DNA from: Colwellia psychrerythraea 34H
GTDB taxonomy: Bacteria; Pseudomonadota; Gammaproteobacteria; Enterobacterales; Alteromonadaceae
DNA length: 64,000 bases
Assembly (NCBI RefSeq): GCF_000012325.1
Contig: NC_003910.7
Coordinates: 2,542,001-2,606,000 of the forward strand
Reading direction: 5' to 3'
In this document: piece by piece, positions 28,564-36,830 of the stretch
Position numbering within the stretch: the stretch's first letter is position 1
Layout of the letters: each line of letters opens with the position of its first letter
Made by a program: the position numbers and the translations under genes
Notes under the pieces: model-generated
Told to the model about the DNA's origin: nothing
Databases searched by the model: none
Seen by the model: the letters and a program-made list of their open reading frames with translations, nothing else

Positions 28564-28602
28564 GGATCACTTGTTATCGTAGAATTTTTTGATAAGTGAT
28601 CC
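28564..28602. terminator. Hairpin after fadH (possible terminator)
   Basis: GGATCACTT (28564-28572) pairs with AAGTGATCC (28594-28602), extended by TATC/GATA with a bulge. The T-run is in the loop and not after the stem, so it is a weak candidate for intrinsic termination. Confidence 0.35.
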
Positions 28603-28702
28603 TCGTTATATCGAAGGTACTGGTGCTGAAACCCTAAAAACTAAGTTTATAGTTAAATTAGTAAACAAGTTTATTAATGTAAATTAACAAGAAGGTATAA
28701 TC

Positions 28703-28852
28703 ATGAATACTTATAAACATATTGAATTAGCAGTTTTAAATGGTTCAATGACTGCACCATTGAATTTTGTTATTTTCACGGAAGAAAGCAGCAATGTAAA
28801 TCCTACAACCCTAGATTCTGAACAGAGTGAGAAGCAGAGAGAAAGTGTGTAA
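28703..28852 (+). CDS. Possible small protein, 49 aa
   Basis: An open frame with a good AGAAGG site seven bases before ATG. The peptide is MNTYKHIELAVLNG... ending in a polar Ser/Glu/Gln-rich tail (DSEQSEKQRESV). There is no signal peptide and no recognised family. Its stop codon lies inside the left arm of a strong hairpin terminator, so the frame and terminator fit tightly. It sits between fadH and the convergent permease gene. A real small protein is plausible but not proven. Confidence 0.4.
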   Translation: MNTYKHIELAVLNGSMTAPLNFVIFTEESSNVNPTTLDSEQSEKQRESV

Positions 28853-28884
28853 TTACTCATTTTAAATGAGAAATTACACACTTT
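28842..28884. terminator. Strong convergent terminator hairpin
   Basis: A stem of about 18 base pairs with one mismatch: AAAGTGTGTAATT (28842-28854) pairs with AATTACACACTTT (28872-28884), and CTCAT with ATGAG inside. It lies between a plus-strand small ORF and the end of the minus-strand permease, so it can act for both. Confidence 0.7.
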
Positions 28885-28900
28885 GTGTTTCAGACTCTAT

Positions 28901-29815
28901 TTAGAAAAGAAATGAATACAAATAACCAGCACCTACCGCCATTGATAATATTACCGTTAAAAAGGCAATTATCATTGGATTTTTGAATAACGATTTAAGC
29001 AATATAACTTCGGTTAAACTTGCTCCTGCACTGCCAATAATTAATGCCATTACTGCACCAAGTCCCATGCCTTTTGCTGCTAATGCTGCACTTAAAGGTA
29101 TTACTGCTTCAGCTCTTATATAGAGTGGAATACCAATCACTGCTGCAATAGGCACTGCAAAGGGATTGCTCTCACTTGCTACGCTGGCAACAAATTCTGT
29201 TGGCATAAATCCGTAAATCATTGAACCTAATGCGATACCACCTATTAAATAAGGCAATACTTTTTTAAAATCAGACCAGGTGCTGTGCCAAATCTTAGTC
29301 CATTTACTTACCGTCTCGATATTATTACCACAGCTAGTTGCACAGCTTTTACTTTCAGGAGTAATGTAGGCTTCAGGTTTAATGTATCTTTCGAAACCAA
29401 ATTTCTCTAACAAATAACCCGCAGCAATTGAAACACCCATTGCTATGGTAAAATAGAATGCCGTAACTTTTAAGCCAAAGGTAACGGCAAATAAACCAAT
29501 GATAATTGGGTTAAGTAATGGGCTAGCAAATAAGAACACCATCATAGTGCCAAAGCCGGCTTTTGCTCTAAGTAATCCTTTTAAAAAAGGAATTGTTGAG
29601 CAGGAGCAAAAAGGCGTAATGGCACCAAGAAACCCGGCGACGATATAACCTTTGCCATTCTTACTACTTAAAATACTCTGAATTTTACTCGGCGGAATAT
29701 ATTCCTGAAGAACACCGACAATATAACTGATCAGTAAAAACAGTACGGTTAGCTCTACGGCTAAAAAAGCAAACATGTTTAAGGTATCAAATACCATTTG
29801 TTGTGTAATTGTCAT
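28901..29815 (-). CDS. ArsP/DUF318-type permease
   Basis: A 304-residue membrane protein with eight to ten helices. The family signature PFCSCSTIPFLKGLL holds a Cys-x-Cys pair in a membrane loop, and FASPLLNPIIIGLF follows. A soluble loop contains CATSCGNN, another cysteine pair. Members export trivalent organoarsenicals or are linked to other thiophilic metals. An ArsR-type regulator is divergently encoded next to it with duplicated sites between, which supports metal/metalloid-controlled efflux. The exact ion is unknown. Confidence 0.88.
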   Translation of the reverse strand: MTITQQMVFDTLNMFAFLAVELTVLFLLISYIVGVLQEYIPPSKIQSILSSKNGKGYIVAGFLGAITPFCSCSTIPFLKGLLRAKAGFGTMMVFLFASPLLNPIIIGLFAVTFGLKVTAFYFTIAMGVSIAAGYLLEKFGFERYIKPEAYITPESKSCATSCGNNIETVSKWTKIWHSTWSDFKKVLPYLIGGIALGSMIYGFMPTEFVASVASESNPFAVPIAAVIGIPLYIRAEAVIPLSAALAAKGMGLGAVMALIIGSAGASLTEVILLKSLFKNPMIIAFLTVILSMAVGAGYLYSFLF

Positions 29816-29847
29816 AATAAATGTTCTCGTAAGTTAATCAATTCGTT

Positions 29848-29922
29848 ATTTCTAGATTCTTCGAATTATAAAGAAATAACTACCCGAGTCAATATATTTC
29901 TAGTAATATCGAATTATATAAG
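29848..29922. promoter_or_regulatory. Two direct-repeat operator candidates between permease and arsR-type gene
   Basis: ATTTCTAG, five bases, then TCGAATTATA occurs at 29848-29870 and again at 29896-29918, 48 bases apart, both in the same direction. The only gene between the repeats and each divergent start is the permease on one side and the ArsR-type regulator on the other. A duplicated site in a divergent metal-regulator promoter is likely to be the repressor's operator. Confidence 0.5.
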
Positions 29923-29948
29923 TGAAACACCAATTTAGTGAGAATGTT

Positions 29949-30239
29949 ATGGATATAGATGTAATTGCCAAAGCCTTAAAAGAATTAGGCCATCCAACTC
30001 GATTAGCAATATTTAAACGCTTAGTAAAATCAGGTGAGCAAGGTATTGCTGTGGGTGAAGTGCAAGAAGAGTTACAGATACCTGGTTCAACATTATCACA
30101 TCACATCTCTAGTTTGGCTTCTGCAGGGTTGATTACACAGCGTCGTGAAGGACGGGTTCTTTATTGCGTCGTTGAATATGACAAATTGCTTTCTGTGATT
30201 GCATTTCTACAAGACGAATGTTGTATTGATGAGCAGTAA
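29949..30239 (+). CDS. ArsR-family (SmtB-like) metalloregulator
   Basis: A 96-residue winged-helix repressor if ATG 29949 is used (an in-frame GTG at 29922 would add nine residues and overlap the second operator repeat). The HTH core is KALKELGHPTRLAIFKRLV, then VGEVQEELQIPGSTLSHHIS with recognition helix, and the wing around QRREGRVLYC. The C-terminal Cys pair (DECCIDEQ) and the wing Cys could bind a thiophilic metal or arsenite. It controls most likely the divergent permease. Its stop overlaps the start of the helicase gene. Confidence 0.9.
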   Translation: MDIDVIAKALKELGHPTRLAIFKRLVKSGEQGIAVGEVQEELQIPGSTLSHHISSLASAGLITQRREGRVLYCVVEYDKLLSVIAFLQDECCIDEQ

Positions 30240-33200
30240 CCCTCAAACGGTTGTCGATAGTATTGAACAGCTATCTGACTACTGTATCCCTTCCAGTTTT
30301 TTTCGTCGATTCATTGGTATACCAACAGCGATAAAAATCAGTGATTGTGGTGTAGTTATTGACGTTGAAGATAGTTTGACCACTATCAAGTGGGAAGAGC
30401 TTATCGTTCCTCCAACTTTTCATCTCAGCTTTTTTGGTCAAATAATTTCATTTAAAACAGAAAGCAAAAGCTATGTTTTCACCATGCTTGCCTATAAATC
30501 AAAGCGTAAGCACAAAAATAATTGTGAGCAACGTTGGGCAGCAGCCAATATTCATCGTGTTGAAACGTTATTAACCGCCATAGAAAGATTTAAGACTAAT
30601 CGATATATGCGTCGTTCAATAATTGAACGTATTCAATTAGCATCGAGGCAAGAATTAGTCCGTTGGTTGCCGTGGCTTAATTCAAACAGCTCAAGTAAAT
30701 CAACGAGTTCACTGACCAATGTTATTGAAATAACACAACGATTATCGTATTACCAACATTGGCAGCAGCAGGGAATAGCTGATTGTCGAGAAAGCTACAT
30801 CAGTAAGCAACTTCAAACTCATGAAGCCTTTTTTGATAATGTCGAGTCTAATCCATTAACACTGTGTCAGCGCAGAGCCTGTATTATCGATAATGACAAT
30901 AATTTATTATTAGCTGGCGCGGGAACCGGAAAAACCAGTGTGATGATTGGTCGGACAGGTTATTTACTCAATAGCCTGCAAGCGAAGAGCGATGAAATAT
31001 TATTGTTAGCCTATGGCCGAAAAGCAGCTAATGAAATGGATGAAAGAATTAGAGATAAGTTATCGACTGATAAAATCAGCGCGACTACTTTTCATCGTTT
31101 AGGCCTGAGTATTATCGCTCAGGTTGAAGGGGGAAAACCCAGTTTATCAGTATTAGCAGATGATGAAAAAGCAAAATCTAAATGGATTCAAAGTTATTTT
31201 GAAAGACTCATTAAAGAAGATAGGCAGTATCGCAAGCTCATCCTCGAGTATTTTGGCAAGTACTATTATGTTGAACGCAGTGCTTTTGACTTTAAAAGCA
31301 AAGGCGAGTACTACCAGTACTTAACGGACAATGATATTCGCAGTTTTAAAGGTGAGCAAGTCAAAAGCTTCGGGGAGCTTTATATTGCCAATAGCTTATT
31401 CTCTTATGGCATAGAATATCAGTATGAAGCTAAATACGCTTACGATGTAAAATCAATCGAACGAAAACAATATCAGCCAGACTTCTTTCTGCCTGAATTC
31501 AATGTCTATATTGAATATTATGGGATTGATGAGAACGAAGATACAGCGCCATACATAGATAAAGATGAATACCATGAGGGTATTCAATGGAAACGTGATA
31601 CTCATAATAAATTTAATACTGTGTGTCTTGAATTTACCTATGCGCAACATAAAACAGGTCAATTACTAAGTGCCTTAAAGGCATCATTGATTGAACTAAA
31701 AAATCGTTCTGACTTATCACCCGCTGATTCCTTTCCTAGCGAAAAAACACCTAGCGAATTAATGTCTAGTGAACATATATCTGCTGAACTAAGACCAATT
31801 GAACTGATACCTAGCGACGTAATACTAGCCACACTCAATGAGAGTGGCAGAATAACCGAGCTTGCTAAAACATTTACGCAATTAGTTGGGCTTTATAAAG
31901 CTGCTTGTCTAGATACAACTTTAGACTGCACCTTAGCGAGTAGTTTACAAAACAGTATTATCGCTAACTCGGTAGAGCCTAAACAAACAGAAAAAGCCTT
32001 AGCATTGCTCAAGCCTATTTTAAGCGCTTATGAACAACACTTAGCACAGCACCATGAAATTGATTTTGAAGATATGATTAATAAAGCGTTAACCTATGTT
32101 CAAGCAGGTCAATTTAAGTCTCCCTGGCGTTATATCATGGTTGATGAATTTCAAGATATATCCGAGCCACGAGCACGTTTGGTAAAAGCGTTACGTGACA
32201 ACAATAAAGAATGTTCTGTTTTTGCAGTAGGCGATGATTGGCAGGCTATATACCGATTTAGTGGTGCTGATGTCACTTTAACGACTCAATTCTCTAATTA
32301 CTTTGGATCAACAACTCAATCAGAATTAGATCAAACTTTTCGATTTAACAACCAAATTGGCAAAGTTGCAACCGATTTTATTAGCAAAAACCCAGCACAA
32401 ATCACCAAAAAAATCACCTCGTTGAAACAAGTTAATGCACCTGCGGTGTCGTTGCTCAAACGAGATAACAGTCAATTTCGCTCTCGAAAAACAGGACTGA
32501 TCGATGAAATGGCTAATGGTGCAATCGACGATGTTTTAGCGGCTATTTCAGCTAAAGTATGTAAGCCTGTTACCGTTTATTTATTAGCACGTTTTTGGTT
32601 TTTTTTACCAAGTAACATAGATCTTAACAGGTTAAATAATCAATATCCCTTACTGACCATTGATGCTCAATCTTTCCATACTTCAAAAGGAAAAGAGGCC
32701 GATTATGTCATTATTGTTGGTCTGAAAAAGGGCGCTCATGGTTTTCCTTCTGAGAAAGTAACGCCTGCACTTAATGAAGCATTACTGGCGAAAAAAGAAA
32801 AATTTCCCTATGCAGAAGAGCGAAGATTACTTTATGTAGCGCTCACCAGAGCGAAAGACAGGGTTTATATTATTGCAGATATGACCGAATCAAACCCCTT
32901 TGTTAAAGAACTTGTGAACGATCATCAAATTGAACTGAATGAATTTGAATGTACAGCAACTCAATCATTGGTAGACGACTTACATTGTCTGGCTTGTAAA
33001 ACAGGGCTATTAAAAAAACGTACCGGCCGTTTTGGTACCTTCTATGCCTGTTCTAATTCTCCTCGCTGTGAACATAAAGAAAAGCCTTGTGCTAAATGTG
33101 AAAGTCCAATGACACGCAAACGTTACCCAGGTTTTAAAACCTGCTTGAATGACTTATGCAAAAGCTTGATACCAACGTGCAGTTTATGTGATGCGGAAAT

Positions 33201-33327
33201 GGTGTTACGTACGAGCAAAAAAGGCGAGTTTTGGGGCTGTCGAAATTATAAAGGAAACGATCCAATGAGTTGTAAGAATGGCGTAGATAATGCCAACGTT
33301 AACTGGCCTGAATTAGTTGTAGATTAG
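30229..33327 (+). CDS. UvrD/HelD-like helicase with nuclease-like insertion and C-terminal zinc fingers
   Basis: A 1,032-residue superfamily 1 helicase. Start ATG 30229 overlaps the ArsR stop. Domains: an N-terminal HelD-type region (1-215); Walker A GAGTGKTS at about 230-237; an insertion at about 375-475 resembling a PD-(D/E)xK/Vsr-like nuclease fold (VKSFGELYIANSL, YQPDFFLPEF, YIEYYG); motif II VDEFQD at about 638; motif VI YVALTRAKD at about 869; and at 920-1015 several C4 zinc fingers of the topoisomerase I type (CLACKTG...YACSNSPRC, CAKCESP, CSLCDAE). E. coli helicase IV is about 680 residues, so this version is much longer. Probable role: DNA repair or processing of damaged or foreign DNA. 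The stop codon lies within a MITE-like end. Confidence 0.88.
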   Translation: MSSNPQTVVDSIEQLSDYCIPSSFFRRFIGIPTAIKISDCGVVIDVEDSLTTIKWEELIVPPTFHLSFFGQIISFKTESKSYVFTMLAYKSKRKHKNNCEQRWAAANIHRVETLLTAIERFKTNRYMRRSIIERIQLASRQELVRWLPWLNSNSSSKSTSSLTNVIEITQRLSYYQHWQQQGIADCRESYISKQLQTHEAFFDNVESNPLTLCQRRACIIDNDNNLLLAGAGTGKTSVMIGRTGYLLNSLQAKSDEILLLAYGRKAANEMDERIRDKLSTDKISATTFHRLGLSIIAQVEGGKPSLSVLADDEKAKSKWIQSYFERLIKEDRQYRKLILEYFGKYYYVERSAFDFKSKGEYYQYLTDNDIRSFKGEQVKSFGELYIANSLFSYGIEYQYEAKYAYDVKSIERKQYQPDFFLPEFNVYIEYYGIDENEDTAPYIDKDEYHEGIQWKRDTHNKFNTVCLEFTYAQHKTGQLLSALKASLIELKNRSDLSPADSFPSEKTPSELMSSEHISAELRPIELIPSDVILATLNESGRITELAKTFTQLVGLYKAACLDTTLDCTLASSLQNSIIANSVEPKQTEKALALLKPILSAYEQHLAQHHEIDFEDMINKALTYVQAGQFKSPWRYIMVDEFQDISEPRARLVKALRDNNKECSVFAVGDDWQAIYRFSGADVTLTTQFSNYFGSTTQSELDQTFRFNNQIGKVATDFISKNPAQITKKITSLKQVNAPAVSLLKRDNSQFRSRKTGLIDEMANGAIDDVLAAISAKVCKPVTVYLLARFWFFLPSNIDLNRLNNQYPLLTIDAQSFHTSKGKEADYVIIVGLKKGAHGFPSEKVTPALNEALLAKKEKFPYAEERRLLYVALTRAKDRVYIIADMTESNPFVKELVNDHQIELNEFECTATQSLVDDLHCLACKTGLLKKRTGRFGTFYACSNSPRCEHKEKPCAKCESPMTRKRYPGFKTCLNDLCKSLIPTCSLCDAEMVLRTSKKGEFWGCRNYKGNDPMSCKNGVDNANVNWPELVVD

Positions 33328-33607
33328 GGGCTGTTGATCTTTCACTGTTAAATTTTGTTCGCCTTTTTTAAAGAGAGTAAAGCGTTTTAATCGCGGCGAG
33401 TAGTGTGTAGCCTAGTCACTCTAAGCAAATACTACTCAACAAAGAGTAAAACGCTTTTAGTCGAATCCTTCGGACAGCGTTTGTTGGTCATTTTTACGGC
33501 GTTATCGCCTTTTTATATGGAACAACCACATGACAAAGGCTCTGCCTTGTATAAATACCCAACAAATCACTGCAAAAATAATCTCGAAAGATCAACAGAC
33601 CCTAATC
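33322..33607. mobile_element. MITE-like element, ~286 bp, with 22-bp terminal inverted repeats
   Basis: The ends 33322-33343 and 33586-33607 are inverted copies with one mismatch in 22 (core CTGTTGATCTTTC and its complement). Inside is a second inverted pair, AAAGCGTTTT (33380-33389) and AAAACGCTTT. There is no transposase. A frame of 77 codons inside (33403-33636) crosses the right end and is not a gene. The left end contains the stop codon of the helicase gene. Confidence 0.75.
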
Positions 33608-33800
33608 ATAATCTACATTTAAGGATTTACCGGTAAGCCTTTTAATGTCGCTAATATGGAAATAACTTAGCAGATTTGGTATTTAGTTTTCTCTTGCTCT
33701 ATAAAGCTCAGCTATAACAGCGTAGGATCAAACTACTTTAGATAAAAACTTAGGTTTGCATTTTTACCAATGGGTATTAAGTGCACTAACATAAAAAATT

Positions 33801-35168
33801 ATGCAACTAACAGCAAAAGCATCACTCACTAACGCTTTACTTATTTCTATTTGTACACCTGACTTTAAAGGTGATGAAGCAACAGAATCACTGGCAGAGC
33901 TCGCGCGTTTAGTGACTACACTCGGTTTTAAAGTAGTCGGCACTCAGTCGCAAAAGCAGAGTTCGACTAAAAAAGTTAATGTACTAGGTTTAGGGAAACT
34001 GGCAGAAATAGCGCATCTCACGGGTAATCAAGGTGAGGTTGAAGACATGGAAGAAGTTGAAGACCTCTCTGTTGGCGAACAAACTGATGACGTTGAATTT
34101 ATGGTTAATTCTTCAGATATCCCATCAGACAACCTTCCATTTGCTTGTGCTGATGTGGTGGTATTTGATTGTGATTTAAGCCCATCTCAGCTGCGTAATG
34201 TCGAGAATCAATTAGGCGTAGAGGTTTTTGACCGTACTGGCATTATTATTGAAATATTTAGTCGTCATGCCCGTACTAAAACCGCGAAATTACAGGTTGA
34301 AATTGCCCGACTTAATTATGTAGCACCACGACTTCGTGAGACCTCATGTGGTGATAAAGAACGTCAAATGGGTAAAGGTGCTGGCGAAACTACGCTAGAA
34401 CTGAACCGTCGTGCCGTGCGTGACCAATTAGCCGAACTTAAGCGAGAATTGGTGAGTGTTCAACATGAAATGAAAGGCCGACGTACCCAACGTTCTGAGC
34501 TTTTTTGTGTTGCTTTGGTTGGTTATACCAACGCGGGCAAGTCATCAATGATGCGAGCTATTACCGGCAGTGATGTTGAAGGTGAAAATAAACTTTTTGC
34601 GACGCTTGATACTACGGTTCGTGCTTTATTTCCTATCACTCAACCAAGAATATTAGTGTCGGACACTGTTGGTTTTATTAAAAAGCTACCACACGATCTA
34701 GTCGCCTCATTTCATTCAACCTTAGCAGAAGCGCAGGATGCATCATTACTGTTATATGTAGTCGATGCCTCTGATCCTTCGTTTCGTGCGCAACTCGATG
34801 TCGTACACGAAGTGCTGGACGAAGTTGGTGTTGAAGACAGTAAAAAGTTACTGGTACTAAACAAATCAGATCAACTTAGCATTGAGCAACAACAAGCATT
34901 GATGGAAGAGTTTCCTAATGCCATGATGACATCTGCGCGTAATCCGGCTGATGTGAGTAAATTGCATAAATATATCGTTGGTATTGCGCAGGAAGAGATG
35001 ATTGAAGAAGAAATTATTGTTCCTTATACCGCTAACGGTATCATAGGTGAAATTCGATCGAGAATGAGTGTTACTAAAGAAGAGTATGAAAATAGTCATA
35101 TTAAACTAACGGTGCGCTCAAACGCGATTGATTTAGCAAGGTTGAAAAAACGGATGTTGAGCTTATAG
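33801..35168 (+). CDS. hflX: HflX-family GTPase
   Basis: A 455-residue ribosome-associated GTPase. The N-terminal HflX domain ends with the glycine-rich linker (QMGKGAGETTLELNRRAVRD), preceded by VFDRTGIIIEIFSRHARTKTAKLQVE, a classical HflX block. G-domain motifs: G1 GYTNAGKSS, G3 DTVGF, G4 NKSD, G5-like TSAR. HflX splits stalled ribosomes and rescues them after stress. There is an acidic insertion at about residues 78-110 (GEVEDMEEVEDLSVGEQTDDVE) that normal HflX lacks. As it is not next to hfq/hflK, this may be a second copy; a canonical one could be elsewhere. No strong ribosome site is visible. Confidence 0.88.
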   Translation: MQLTAKASLTNALLISICTPDFKGDEATESLAELARLVTTLGFKVVGTQSQKQSSTKKVNVLGLGKLAEIAHLTGNQGEVEDMEEVEDLSVGEQTDDVEFMVNSSDIPSDNLPFACADVVVFDCDLSPSQLRNVENQLGVEVFDRTGIIIEIFSRHARTKTAKLQVEIARLNYVAPRLRETSCGDKERQMGKGAGETTLELNRRAVRDQLAELKRELVSVQHEMKGRRTQRSELFCVALVGYTNAGKSSMMRAITGSDVEGENKLFATLDTTVRALFPITQPRILVSDTVGFIKKLPHDLVASFHSTLAEAQDASLLLYVVDASDPSFRAQLDVVHEVLDEVGVEDSKKLLVLNKSDQLSIEQQQALMEEFPNAMMTSARNPADVSKLHKYIVGIAQEEMIEEEIIVPYTANGIIGEIRSRMSVTKEEYENSHIKLTVRSNAIDLARLKKRMLSL

Positions 35169-35181
35169 ATTAACTCTGTTA

Positions 35182-35198
35182 AGCCTGTAATTTGGGCG
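35182..35198 (+). repeat. attC-like spacer end shared with 35841-35857
   Basis: AGCCTGTAATTTGGGCG matches the 35841-35857 segment at 16 of 17 positions. It lies ahead of the hydrolase gene, while the other copy lies ahead of the next gene. Each therefore marks the left boundary of a cassette-like unit. Confidence 0.5.
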
Positions 35199-35218
35199 AA
35201 AATTGGCAACCAAGGTTT

Positions 35219-35767
35219 ATGAGTATAATTATAGTTTCAGATGTTTTTGGTATCACACCCGCTTTATTAACACTAAAGGATAAACTCGGGGCAAATACGA
35301 TTATTGATCCATACGAAGGAAAAAGTATGGATTTTATCAATGAAGCTGAGGCATATTCATGTTTCATCACTACCGTTGGGCTTGATAGATACGTTTCAAA
35401 AGTAGTAGGAAGGGTAGAGTCTCTCGATAGTCAAACAACGCTTATTGGTTTCAGTGTAGGAGCTTCAGCAATTTGGAGACTCTCTACCAATAAGGTGAAT
35501 CATATAATTAAACAAGCGTTTTGCTTTTATGGTTCACAAATACGCAATTACACTAATATAGAGCCTTGTTGTAAAATAAATTTAGTCTTTCCTAAAAATG
35601 AATCACATTTTGATGTTTCTAAGCTTAAAGAAGTGCTAACAACAAAACATAATGTAATAACAACACAAGTTGAATACTTACATGGTTTTATGAATTATTA
35701 TTCTAGCAATTTTAATCAAGTTGGCTATGAGCAACACGTCGCATTATTGTGTTCAAATACCAGTTAA
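35219..35767 (+). CDS. Alpha/beta hydrolase (dienelactone hydrolase-like)
   Basis: A 182-residue cytosolic protein. ATG 35219 is used because CAAGG lies just before it and the protein then opens with a beta strand, MSIIIVSDVFGITPAL, as in the dienelactone hydrolase group. The nucleophile elbow is GFSVGASAIW with Ser as nucleophile. A possible catalytic Asp/Glu and His are in KNESHFD and LHGFMNYY. Shorter than typical members (230-280 residues). Flanked on both sides by related spacer ends (35182-35198 and 35841-35857), so it is probably a mobile cassette gene. Substrate unknown. Confidence 0.7.
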   Translation: MSIIIVSDVFGITPALLTLKDKLGANTIIDPYEGKSMDFINEAEAYSCFITTVGLDRYVSKVVGRVESLDSQTTLIGFSVGASAIWRLSTNKVNHIIKQAFCFYGSQIRNYTNIEPCCKINLVFPKNESHFDVSKLKEVLTTKHNVITTQVEYLHGFMNYYSSNFNQVGYEQHVALLCSNTS

Positions 35768-35860
35768 CACGTAAATAAAAAAGGACACGTAACCGTTGGC
35801 TGCGTTCCAGTTCGTTTTACATTTTAGCCAACAATTACTTAGCCTGTTATTTGGGCGTTT
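35763..35860 (+). repeat. attC-like spacer
   Basis: Begins TTAACAC over the hydrolase stop and ends TTTGGGCGTTTT. Contains perfect arms GTTGGCT (35796-35802) and AGCCAAC and the 20-base stretch shared with 22258-22277 on the opposite strand. Confidence 0.55.
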
Positions 35861-35873
35861 TCAAGGAGCTTGT

Positions 35874-36191
35874 ATGATTTATTCAACGACTGAGTCAATC
35901 CCAGGAAAAGAAATAGAAGAAATTGTCGGTGTCGTCACTGGTAATGTAGTTCAAGCGAAGCATATTGGACGGGACATAATGGCAGGCCTAAAAAGTATTG
36001 TCGGCGGTGAAATACGGGGTTATACAGAGATGCTAACTGATGCGAGAGACATCGCCATTCAACGTCTAGTTGCGAATGCAGAAGAAAAGGGAGCGGATGC
36101 AGTTGTAGGTATTCGTTTTACAACAAGTGCAATAATGGATGGCTCATCTGAAATTATGGTTTTTGGAACAGCGGTTAAATTAAAAAAATAA
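35874..36191 (+). CDS. YbjQ/UPF0145 (DUF74) family protein
   Basis: A 105-residue protein. ATG 35874 is chosen because AAGGAG lies five bases upstream and it matches the family N-terminus (MIYSTTESIPGKEIEEIVG). The family core is clear in GLKSIVGGEIRGYTEML and ANAEEKGADAVVGIRFTTS. Members form pentameric rings; biochemical role is unknown, with proposed links to heavy-metal or stress response. An in-frame ATG at 35796 lies inside the attC-like spacer and is not used. Immediately follows an attC-like spacer, so it may be a captured cassette. Confidence 0.9.
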   Translation: MIYSTTESIPGKEIEEIVGVVTGNVVQAKHIGRDIMAGLKSIVGGEIRGYTEMLTDARDIAIQRLVANAEEKGADAVVGIRFTTSAIMDGSSEIMVFGTAVKLKK

Positions 36192-36380
36192 CCAGTAAAT
36201 AAAGAAGAAAAGAAGACACGAAATGTTGAATCTTTAATTTATAGTTAAAGTTGAGAAAGAGCTTTAATGTGCGCTAAACGGAAGCTAGAAGTTGCAATAT
36301 AAATCTTCTGCTTAGCGCTGTTAAATTTTAAAACAAAATGTTGTTTTTCTATAAATTTGTTATGGCAAAGCTCAACATTA
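36192..36380. other. Spacer with strong hairpin between convergent genes
   Basis: GCGCTAA (36271-36277) pairs with TTAGCGC near 36312-36318, with further pairing of AGAAG and CTTCT inside. It could be a degenerate attC-like site after the YbjQ gene or a terminator for either convergent gene. No gene seen. Confidence 0.4.
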
Positions 36381-36830
36381 TTATTTAAAAATTATTTTTC
36401 TTAATCGGTATTCACCGGTTAACTCTCTAACTTCAGGGTATTTTGCTGAGGTTTCCTGAGAGATCTTTTGATTTTCTTCTCCCCATATTTTCATGAACTT
36501 ATCATACTTAGCTTTATTAGGATCTAGATCTTTAGAGCTTTCAAAGGTGACTGTTAAAACCAAATTAAAATCTCCACTTTGTGGTAATTCACTCGCCCAT
36601 ATATTCCAGTCTTTTATGTGTCCTAAATCCTTCTGAATTTTTACTGCTTTTATCCAGCTCTTTGTTAATCCAGCCAAATAAACATCTTCCATGTTGGGAT
36701 CTACTTTAACTGTAGTGACAGAAAGGACTTCTTTACTTAAGTCATAATCTTTAAACATTTCTAATCGGTCCTGAGCAACAACATTTAGACTGACTAATAG
36801 CATTAATAAAATAATGTTAACTATTTTCAT
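36381..36830 (-). CDS. Exported hypothetical protein, 149 aa
   Basis: A Sec signal peptide (MKIVNIILLMLLVSLNVVAQ, cleavage probably after VVA) is followed by a soluble alpha/beta protein. Conserved-looking parts are DYDLSKEVLSVTTVKVDPNM, DVYLAGLTKSWIKAVKIQ and SGDFNLVLTVTFE. This reads like a small periplasmic ferredoxin-fold protein also seen in Bacteroidota, but I cannot name the family. GGAGAAATC precedes the ATG. Stands alone, convergent to the YbjQ gene. Confidence 0.65.
   Translation of the reverse strand: MKIVNIILLMLLVSLNVVAQDRLEMFKDYDLSKEVLSVTTVKVDPNMEDVYLAGLTKSWIKAVKIQKDLGHIKDWNIWASELPQSGDFNLVLTVTFESSKDLDPNKAKYDKFMKIWGEENQKISQETSAKYPEVRELTGEYRLRKIIFK

Noticed and set aside
33403..33636. 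77-codon frame within the MITE-like element
   Set aside because: It lies inside and across the right inverted repeat, has no ribosome site and no protein-like features; it is repeat sequence.
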